This document shows, piece after piece, positions 17,469 to 24,380 of a stretch of DNA of 24,380 nucleotides (within the stretch, counting starts at the first letter, position 1; each line of letters starts with the position of its first letter). This stretch comes from Tritrichomonas foetus (Eukaryota > Parabasalia > Tritrichomonadida > Tritrichomonadidae): assembly GCA_001839685.1 (NCBI GenBank), contig MLAK01000859.1:29170-53549 (forward strand). The letters run 5' to 3'. The notes under the pieces were generated by a model that was not told where the DNA came from, searched no databases, and worked only from the letters and a program-made list of their open reading frames with translations. The position numbers and the translations under genes are program-made.

Positions 17469-17705
17469 AGTTATATTGATAACAATGAAAAATACTATCC
17501 TGAAAATGAAACAATGAATAATATATTTTAATTTTTTAGAATAATATTGTATCCTAGTTTACATTATGCATTTTTTTATTCATGATTTTGCTCATCTCAA
17601 GATTAATTATTGATTCAAGTTTTAAACACTCAATCAAACGAATAAGGACAAAAAACGATAAAAAAGACAAATGAGTTTTCAGGAAATAGGAAAATGAACA
17701 TTATT
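17469..17705. other. Short intergenic spacer
   Basis: This 237-bp A+T-rich spacer lies between the 3' end of the 1580-residue gene and the pseudokinase start. The 1580-residue gene ends in TAAAATAA on the minus strand, so a TAAA signal overlaps its stop. AATGA at 17484-17488 (TCATT on the minus strand) could be an initiator 18 nt before the upstream pseudokinase ATG; AGTGA at 17406-17410 could serve the internal Met instead. Neither is decisive. Confidence 0.35.
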
Positions 17706-20700
17706 TTATTTCATGATTTTAATACAATTTTCCACAAGATCATCAATGCTGAGTAGGGAAGCACGATATGCAATAATTGGGAAGTATTCAGACAACACTT
17801 CGTCAGGTTTTTGATTTGATAAAATTGTAAAAGCTTCAACAAGGAAATCATATTCAATGAAAAGTTTCACTTTAATTTCATCAGAATCCACAGAAAAATA
17901 AATCAGCATTGGAATTAGGTGGAAAATTTTTTCACTAGAAGAAACTATTCTTAAAACTTCTTCAAGATAATCCTCAAGGTAATTGAGTTCATCTTTTGCT
18001 GATTGAAGGAATTTCGTTAATTCTTCCATTGTTGCATCTTTAAAGTTCGTACAAAGTTTTGAAATAATTTGTTTTTTCGAAATTTGTTTCATTTTACAGA
18101 TTTGATTAATAATTTTATGGCGTCTTGTTTTTTCTTCACAATGTTTCATTATTAAACTTCCAGCGTATGCAGCCGCATCATCATTATGGATGATGTCAAT
18201 TGAACTTTCAAGATTTGTAATATTCTTTTCAATCACCAACTCGCAGACAATTTTTTGTAGTTTACATAATTTTTTATATCTTCGTATTATTTTTTCGTTA
18301 TCGTGAAGGGAAATATGATCATGAAGAGCCTTTTTAAAGTTAAAATAGGCACTATTTATATAATAAACTTGTTTGAGAATATTATTATTTACTCGGAAAA
18401 TGTTTACTTCACTTTTAGCTAAATCATCCAATTGTTTCATTTCACTATATAAGAATTCTAATGAATAATATAATTTTTTTTCGTGAAGGAAATGTATTAA
18501 TGAATCAAATAAATCAATAACAAGTGGTTCTCCTTGTTTAAATTGGTCTAGAGTCTTAAAGAGTGCAGTTTGAACATTTTTTGAAACTGCTGGACCAAAC
18601 ACAGCATGAACAAATGACAAATGCCGATCATTTATATTTTCAATCATCATCAAATTTGGAAGAACATTGTCAAAGTCATCGAAAAATATAGACATTCGAA
18701 GATTGCATTCAATTGATGCATATCTTCTAATAAACAATAAGCATTTCTGTGTTTGATAAGGTGGCTTAAATTTCTCTCTTTTCCTTTTACAAAAGAATTG
18801 GCATTCTCGATATATTTGTAAAGGTGCAGGTGATGCATTTGGAGCAAGGGATTCTATTCCAGTTTGAATGATGATGTTCATTGCATCAGAATTGAAGAAA
18901 GAAACTTTTTGATAAGGTAATAAAAATGGTGAGTTGTTATTAATTAAATCAATTTGTGCATATGGATGTTTTTCAAAGTTGAACCGAGTAAAATCAACTA
19001 TTGTCTTACCAGATCTTTTCTCATAATCTTGGAACATTTCTTGAACAATGTTTAATTGATATAATGAATTTGGAATATAAGCTCGCTTTAATAAGAAATC
19101 AAGAGTATCATAATCAAAAATGTTACATAAATCATATGAAAGGTCATCTTCGATGTCAATATTTAAACATATTTTTATAATATTTTCATAATTTTTATAA
19201 AAATAATAAGAAATGGAAGAGTTGTAATAAGGATGATAATTCACAAACTTATATAAAATTTCTATTTTCCAATAGAACTTTTCATTTTTCAGTGAATTGT
19301 TAAGTGAATTATTATTAGAGGGAATTAATGAATTATTAATAAAATCATAAATTACTCTTAAAGTTTGAATAGCATTATCTTCATCGTGAGTGTTTTCTAC
19401 AGATATTTGATCAACTTTTTCATTTATATTTTGTTTTATTATTTCATAAATTAAAGATGGGTTTTTCATTATTTTGAGAAAGTTTATGGAAATATGTAAA
19501 AATTGACCTTTTGGTGCATTTTGAAAGATTTCTGTTAATTCACTATCATTTAATAAATAGCAAATATCTTTTTGAATCGATGAAATTAATTTAGGATTCT
19601 TTATAAATGAATCAACAATTGATTTTGGATTCGATAATGATGAATTTTGACGTATTTCTCTTGGCAGTAAAGCAAAACTTTGGAAAGCTTCATCTTTCTT
19701 AAAACTCAATAAAATTGGAATAATTTCATCATATTCGTAAAGTAGTCTTTCATGATATTGGGGAAAATACCGTAAGAATTGGTGAAGTGATGCTCCTTTC
19801 AAAATTTTCGAAACATATAAAACCATTTCAAAACTTGATGATAAAACAGTATCGATATAATTTATGATGAAATTAATCTCATTTCGTTTCATAAGAATAT
19901 CAATAATTTCTGTTTGGGTAGTTTCTTTGATAGTTTTGGGATGTTTTTCGAAATTCAAATATTTCTGGATTTTCATTCTCATTAATAAAGCTTTATGTTT
20001 CTCTTTCAGCTTATCATTCATTGTATAGCCAACTATATCCAAGATGTAAAATAAGGTTTCTTCAGGAATTCGGTCAATTTTATTTAAAACAGCTTCGCAA
20101 AACTCAGAATGATTAATCCTAAATAATAAATCATCGTAAAATTCTACAGATGTACCTGGGTTATCAAGGGCTGTAACTGCAGTCATAAACAGAACTTTTT
20201 CATTGGGAGAGTTTTCTTCAATTGATTCTTTTGAAGGCAATGGAAATATTTTGATACCTGATGGCAAATCTGCTTGTTCTTCGGGTAATAATTTTGTCAT
20301 TGCAAGAGCACTACACTCGATTGGATATTCATCACAAAATGCTTCTAGAAATCCGAGTGTGATGTGAAATTCATTTATATGTTTCAATACAAATTCGAAT
20401 AGATTAACATTTAATAATCTAGCAACATACAAAGCTAATTTTATATTACATGAACTAATTGGACCACTTAAAATGTTTTCTATTGTTAAATGAATAGCAT
20501 CACCACATTCAGCGTCAACAGAAAACTCTGGAGATAAAAGAAAACAGCGGTGAAAAAGTTTCATGTTTTCTAAAAAAGTCTGAAAATTCTGTGCTTTGGA
20601 CAAAATTTCATGGAATTTAGAGAAATCATTTTCAAAAACATATGAAGGGGAAATATCATCAATGATTTCCATTATCGGTTTCCAACTTTGGTTATTAGGA

Positions 20701-22448
20701 AGTGGAAATAAAAGATCAATTTTTGGCGTCATTAATCGCTTTTCAATCACAGAATCATAACATTTATAATTATTTCTTGCAAAGTCCAAAGAATCTTCAA
20801 TTGAATATGTTGATAACCCAACTTCAATATTAAACTCCATTGGATAATCGGAGCATGAGATATGAACACAATGTAAATTACATAAAGAATACATTGCTGA
20901 TCCTAAAATAAAGTCTTTTCTATATTGAGGTGAAATATTTGCTAACAATCGAGCCTCTGCCCATCTTTTATCAGCCATTGCTTTCAAAATAACAGCACGA
21001 TTTAAACCAAAATATTCGCATAAATCATTCCCTTTATTTGGAGTCATTAAAGCCATTTTTGCGAGTTTAATAAAATAATTCTCATTAAATAAATACAAAA
21101 TGTTAATTATTGGTGTTGCTATACTTTTACAGAAAATAAATTTATCCTCTTTTTGGATAAATAAAAATGAAAATATATCAATTGTGAGATGATTTAAAAT
21201 TTCTTTATCTTTCACTAATTTTAGAAACATTTGAAGACTTTCCAGTTTTTTAGAAACAATATCTTGTAGATTAATTTTTGTTGATCCCAATTCAATTACT
21301 GTTTTTAATGCATTATATGAATAAATGAAATCAAAGTCTAAATTCCAATCTTTTTGACTATAAACAAAGCCATAAAAAGTGTTAAATTCAATGAGTTGCT
21401 TTTGATGTAAAACGTATTGAAGATGAAATGGAAGTGTATGTTGTAACAAATCGATCATTTTTAATTCACCACCACATAAAAAATTGATGAGATTTATGAT
21501 TTGAATATCTTTTTGCATCAAAACTTGAATTTTTTGAGCTGGTGAATTGGGTAAAGTTGCGGCAATAAGACGATAATATTTATCGAAATCGTTATAGATA
21601 GTTGGTTGATAAGCTAATATTAAATAAGGAACAACTATTGGGGAAACCCGCACAAGTGTTGGAACTTTTTCGATATCACCAAGATTAATGCAATCAAAAA
21701 ATAATTTATTTAAGATATCAAAAATGTGTGTATTTGTGGAGATGGCAGAATTTAAGAAAGACTGGGCAGTTGAATTTGGCAAATTTGGATAATCGTTGGG
21801 ATAAGGGTATAATGAAACTATCCTGTTCTGCAGAGATTTGATAATTTCAGGATTATATGTTTCTTCTAGAACTTCTGTTAGCATATGTGGTTCAATATCA
21901 AAATTTTCTATTGAATGTGTTGGGCAAACATCAAAAAATGATAATGATGGAATACCCAAATTATTGAGTAAAAGATCAGCATTCAATGAATTTACTAATT
22001 TTTTCAAATTCTGTTTAAAAATTCGAAATAAAACAGGATAATTTTCTTTGAAAAGTAATAAAAAAAATCCAATATTGTGTATTTGACTATCATCTTTAAA
22101 CTGTGGCTCTACTTCTGGATTTTTGGCATAATATATGATTTCTTCTAGTGAATTATCATGTATTTGATTTAAATGGAATTGATACATTTTTTCAAAAATA
22201 TCCAATTTGTTTTCAGGAGAAATATTTAAAAATTTCATTATAAAGCAGAAAAGGCCCCATTCTAAAAATAATGGAACGTCATTTGCCGAGAATAATTTGT
22301 GAATTTCAGTTAATAATATTTTTGCATTATCATTGTTTACCATGCATAAATACGCAAGTAAATATTCTCCATTGCAAAAATAGTGAAGAAGTGAATTATA
22401 TAAATTTGGTTGTTTCTCGAGAATCAAACCTGTTCGAATGTGATTCAT
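17706..22448 (-). CDS. Very large helical (solenoid-like) protein, function unknown
   Basis: I cannot name this 1580-residue protein with confidence. It is almost entirely amphipathic helix with short loops, without transmembrane segments, signal peptide or enzyme motif, and looks like an alpha-solenoid scaffold. The N-terminus, LYNSLLHYFCNGEYLLAYLC (16-35), and the C-terminal part, with regular helical pairs such as AYFNFKKALHDHISLHDNEK and LIPMLIYFSVDSDEIKVKLF, are its best-defined parts. A Cys/Lys-rich patch (YRECQFFCKRKREKF) lies about 350 residues before the end. A short Asn/Ser run (PSNNNSLNNSLKN) sits near residue 1050. The size and all-helical nature resemble spastizin or spatacsin-type endolysosomal proteins or vesicle-coat scaffolds, but I saw no diagnostic signature and no FYVE finger. 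It is intronless. A TCATT initiator-like motif lies a few nt before the ATG. Confidence 0.8.
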   Translation of the reverse strand: MNHIRTGLILEKQPNLYNSLLHYFCNGEYLLAYLCMVNNDNAKILLTEIHKLFSANDVPLFLEWGLFCFIMKFLNISPENKLDIFEKMYQFHLNQIHDNSLEEIIYYAKNPEVEPQFKDDSQIHNIGFFLLLFKENYPVLFRIFKQNLKKLVNSLNADLLLNNLGIPSLSFFDVCPTHSIENFDIEPHMLTEVLEETYNPEIIKSLQNRIVSLYPYPNDYPNLPNSTAQSFLNSAISTNTHIFDILNKLFFDCINLGDIEKVPTLVRVSPIVVPYLILAYQPTIYNDFDKYYRLIAATLPNSPAQKIQVLMQKDIQIINLINFLCGGELKMIDLLQHTLPFHLQYVLHQKQLIEFNTFYGFVYSQKDWNLDFDFIYSYNALKTVIELGSTKINLQDIVSKKLESLQMFLKLVKDKEILNHLTIDIFSFLFIQKEDKFIFCKSIATPIINILYLFNENYFIKLAKMALMTPNKGNDLCEYFGLNRAVILKAMADKRWAEARLLANISPQYRKDFILGSAMYSLCNLHCVHISCSDYPMEFNIEVGLSTYSIEDSLDFARNNYKCYDSVIEKRLMTPKIDLLFPLPNNQSWKPIMEIIDDISPSYVFENDFSKFHEILSKAQNFQTFLENMKLFHRCFLLSPEFSVDAECGDAIHLTIENILSGPISSCNIKLALYVARLLNVNLFEFVLKHINEFHITLGFLEAFCDEYPIECSALAMTKLLPEEQADLPSGIKIFPLPSKESIEENSPNEKVLFMTAVTALDNPGTSVEFYDDLLFRINHSEFCEAVLNKIDRIPEETLFYILDIVGYTMNDKLKEKHKALLMRMKIQKYLNFEKHPKTIKETTQTEIIDILMKRNEINFIINYIDTVLSSSFEMVLYVSKILKGASLHQFLRYFPQYHERLLYEYDEIIPILLSFKKDEAFQSFALLPREIRQNSSLSNPKSIVDSFIKNPKLISSIQKDICYLLNDSELTEIFQNAPKGQFLHISINFLKIMKNPSLIYEIIKQNINEKVDQISVENTHDEDNAIQTLRVIYDFINNSLIPSNNNSLNNSLKNEKFYWKIEILYKFVNYHPYYNSSISYYFYKNYENIIKICLNIDIEDDLSYDLCNIFDYDTLDFLLKRAYIPNSLYQLNIVQEMFQDYEKRSGKTIVDFTRFNFEKHPYAQIDLINNNSPFLLPYQKVSFFNSDAMNIIIQTGIESLAPNASPAPLQIYRECQFFCKRKREKFKPPYQTQKCLLFIRRYASIECNLRMSIFFDDFDNVLPNLMMIENINDRHLSFVHAVFGPAVSKNVQTALFKTLDQFKQGEPLVIDLFDSLIHFLHEKKLYYSLEFLYSEMKQLDDLAKSEVNIFRVNNNILKQVYYINSAYFNFKKALHDHISLHDNEKIIRRYKKLCKLQKIVCELVIEKNITNLESSIDIIHNDDAAAYAGSLIMKHCEEKTRRHKIINQICKMKQISKKQIISKLCTNFKDATMEELTKFLQSAKDELNYLEDYLEEVLRIVSSSEKIFHLIPMLIYFSVDSDEIKVKLFIEYDFLVEAFTILSNQKPDEVLSEYFPIIAYRASLLSIDDLVENCIKIMK

Positions 22449-22525
22449 GAATGAATTTTTTAAAGGTTAATATATTCACCATTCAAATTCACATACAAGA
22501 CATTTAGTATTTTTCAATTTATATA

Positions 22526-22582
22526 TGGTCATTTATATTAATTTGAATAGAATTAATGATGGGGAAATGACTATTATGACCA
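22526..22582. promoter_or_regulatory. Inverted TGGTCAT/ATGACCA pair upstream of the 1580-residue gene
   Basis: TGGTCAT at 22526-22532 and ATGACCA at 22576-22582 lie 78-134 bp upstream of the ATG at 22448, as inverted copies of one heptamer 43 bp apart. The same arrangement occurs upstream of the meckelin gene. Within this window I found intergenic copies of the exact heptamers only at these two sites; other copies are inside coding regions. Confidence 0.38.
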
Positions 22583-23032
22583 ATATGAAGTTCTGAGAAA
22601 AAATAATCAGATGAATAAAATACTTTGTCATATATAGTTGAATGGAAGTGACAAACTAACAAATAAACTTTTGAGTTTCACATTGAAATATTTCGATGAT
22701 TTTTGTTTTCCTTGGAAAAATTTGCAAAGGAAATGATTTTTTTCATGTAAATAGAGTTTTACTGATGTGTTATTCGTCAAAATAGTTTATGTGTGTCGAG
22801 AAAAGGCGCTCAAAGATATCGGAAATGTTTCTCTGTTAAAAAATCATCTTGAATATAAACTGGATATCCATGAGATATTAATATTCATACCAAATTATAT
22901 TATATTTCTGGAAAAAACCATTTAACTAATTTTGAGTAAAATTGATATTTAAGGAACAATTAATAGTAATCATTATAATGAGTTCAATCAAATTACGTTT
23001 TGAATGTACTAACTGTGTGTTCAAACATTATG

Positions 23033-23224
23033 GAATGCCTAGGTGAAACAAGGAATATTGTTTTTTTACATTCTGATGGAAATTTTCAAACTTTTAACAT
23101 AATTATAAAAGGCAATACATAATACCTTCCTGAATTATATAGTAATTTTATTAGCAAAAATATTGTACCCGAGTCAAAGTTTTTTTGTGGAAGATTTCAG
23201 GAAATTCTTTCTATGCAGTTATAA
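23033..23224 (+). pseudogene. Possible remnant of an unidentified coding sequence
   Basis: One frame reads ECLGETRNIVFLHSDGNFQT, FNIIIKGNT, a stop, then YLPELYSNFISKNIVPESKF and FCGRFQEILSMQL before TAA. The pattern FxIIIxGxxYxLPxLYSxFIS loosely recalls BTB-like N-terminal segments found in many trichomonad repeat proteins, and codon content is less random than in the flanks. The support is thin and it could be a chance open stretch. Confidence 0.25.
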
Positions 23225-23292
23225 TATATTCTGATAACTAAATTATACAATAAAATGGTCTAAAAAAATTATGTTTTTCTGGTAAGTGAAGC

Positions 23293-23322
23293 CCAATATG
23301 ATTTTTTATAAAACCATATTGG
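23293..23322. repeat. Imperfect hairpin with 8-bp perfect outer arms
   Basis: CCAATATG (23293-23300) and CATATTGG (23315-23322) are exact reverse complements. Inside them is one A/C mismatch, then TTTT pairing with AAAA, leaving a TTAT loop. The sequence GTGAAG occurs on both sides (23286-23291 and 23322-23327). It could be an RNA hairpin, a binding site or a tiny inverted-repeat remnant. Confidence 0.55.
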
Positions 23323-23818
23323 TGAAGTGATGTGAACATTCAAAATTTATGCAAATATCTTGTATAATATCTCCTAATTATCCATAATAACAAATATATT
23401 TAGTTTATACTAATCTCTAATTGAAAAATAAATTAATAATCATTATTAACTTTGGTTTATGAATCAAAAAGAAATGAAATGATCCGTTTCGTGGGGAATT
23501 AAAGTAAGTGAAGGTCAATCTGAACTTAGAATGGAATGTTACATTTTCCAATATGATTCATGTTATAAAGTTGAATAAGTCACTACAATATAAACTAATA
23601 CGATGTTAAAACATATAACAGCCCAGGAATAACATGAAATGCCATTTCTAAGTATATGAAGAGCAATGATATTTAGAAATTCACAATTTTAAATAATGTT
23701 AAAAATGAAAATTACACAAGAAAACTACAAATTTTTGATTATAAATAAATAGAAATAAGAGGAGATGAATATTAAATTGTTTAGAAATTAAGTGATTGAA
23801 AGATTACAAATGAAATGC

Positions 23819-24380
23819 TTAAGAACAGTTGGGATGTACAGGCATTCCTCTGAAAACTAGATTGACACCTCTAGTTCGTGGTAAATCAACAAACACTTGC
23901 TGAACATTAGGTAAGTTGTTATTCAATCTTGAAAGAATTTGATGAATTGAATTTTCGAGGGATTGAATTCGTTTGTCAGTGGAAGGATCGTATTGAATAA
24001 TGGAGTAATCAAGATCATTTTCATCTGATTGTTTCGAGTAGAAAACTTTCTTGTTGAGTTTGTGAATCCTATGTTTCAAATGTTGAATATCCTTAATAAA
24101 TGTTGGAATATAATGGTATTGTTCTTTAAGTAATTTGACTTCATGTTTGAGACATTTTATGAATTGAGATGATTGGGTCAGTGGTAATTTTTCAGTGTCA
24201 CAATCAGAAATAAGATGTCGTAATTGTTGAATCTGGGATTGAATTAGAGAAATCTGAGAAACATCGGCATTGAATTTCTTAATGGATTTAACTTCATATT
24301 TAAGACATTTGATATTATTATTGATTTTCTCAACAGCTTCTGATAACATTTCTTGTTTCTTAAGATATTCTTGATCAATC
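23819..24380 (-). CDS. Coiled-coil protein, 3' part (runs off the window)
   Basis: The frame stays open to the right edge: beyond the Met at 24349, upstream codons continue as IDQEYLKKQE with no stop. The true start is therefore probably outside and this is a partial gene. The visible residues (numbered from that Met) form coiled coils with an internal repeat: IKCLKYEVKSIKK (13-25) and IKCLKHEVKLLKE (64-76), 51 residues apart, also visible as similar DNA. A last helix (LENSIHQILSRLNNNLPNVQ) precedes a non-helical tail ending FVDLPRTRGVNLVFRGMPVH. No catalytic motif is present. A cytoskeletal or structural role is only an inference from the coiled coil. Confidence 0.7.
   Translation of the reverse strand, partial: IDQEYLKKQEMLSEAVEKINNNIKCLKYEVKSIKKFNADVSQISLIQSQIQQLRHLISDCDTEKLPLTQSSQFIKCLKHEVKLLKEQYHYIPTFIKDIQHLKHRIHKLNKKVFYSKQSDENDLDYSIIQYDPSTDKRIQSLENSIHQILSRLNNNLPNVQQVFVDLPRTRGVNLVFRGMPVHPNCS

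Larger units (their letters stand above)
22583..23818. other. 1.2-kb spacer, possibly with decayed coding DNA
   Basis: No intact gene is visible. A + strand frame at 23033-23224 stays open for 64 codons apart from one stop and may be a gene remnant. An imperfect hairpin lies at 23293-23322. The rest is A+T-rich and dense in stops. The region must contain the 3' end of the coiled-coil gene to its right and upstream sequence of the 1580-residue gene to its left. Confidence 0.4.

Noticed and set aside
6605..22448. A bacterial-style operon of the minus-strand genes
   Set aside because: Spacers of 240-630 bp, unrelated functions and eukaryotic families argue for separate transcription units.
19770..23335. 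Shared 15-mer ATTGGTGAAGTGATG at about 19780 and 23319 as a dispersed repeat
   Set aside because: One copy is inside coding sequence and there is no similarity beyond the 15 bases.
1..24380. Spliceosomal introns, tRNA or rRNA genes, CRISPR arrays
   Set aside because: No frame interruption in the intact genes calls for an intron, no tRNA B-box with cloverleaf was found in the spacers, and there are no spaced direct repeats.

Overview
The window looks like nuclear DNA of a parabasalid flagellate, most plausibly a Tritrichomonas-like trichomonad. The reasons are: strongly A+T-rich DNA; long eukaryotic genes with no visible introns (Pol delta, a meckelin and a 1580-residue protein are each one uninterrupted frame); short spacers with possible TCAYW-type initiators; TAAA overlapping or just after some stop codons; and kinase remnants of the trichomonad type. 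The species assignment is an inference and was not checked by any search.

Layout. Positions 1-2970 hold no intact gene. They contain at least two decayed genes on the + strand: a GH95-like glycoside hydrolase (about 715-1620) and a protein kinase (about 1705-1990), followed by a spacer with a 20-bp palindrome. The only intact + strand gene is next: the catalytic subunit of DNA polymerase delta (2975-6109). It ends tail to tail with a run of minus-strand genes: a TRAPPC10/Trs130-like trafficking protein (6605-9322), meckelin/TMEM67 of the ciliary transition zone (9802-12375), a divergent PPP-family phosphatase (12636-13841), an unrecognised basic protein (14423-15502), an NRBP/WNK-type pseudokinase (16134-17468), a very large helical protein (17706-22448), and the 3' part of a coiled-coil protein that runs off the right edge (23819-24380).

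The genes do not form one pathway. They look like independently transcribed housekeeping and signalling genes (replication, Golgi/endosome trafficking, flagellar transition zone, phosphatase and pseudokinase signalling) next to a region of gene decay.

The observations most worth following up are the GH95 and kinase remnants with traceable frameshifts, the loss of all catalytic lysine and DFG positions in the NRBP/WNK-like protein, a paired TGGTCAT...ATGACCA element upstream of both the meckelin gene and the 1580-residue gene, a perfect 23-bp dyad at 9639-9661, and an unusual zinc-site spacing in Pol delta. I saw no mobile element with intact ends, no CRISPR array, and no tRNA or rRNA gene.
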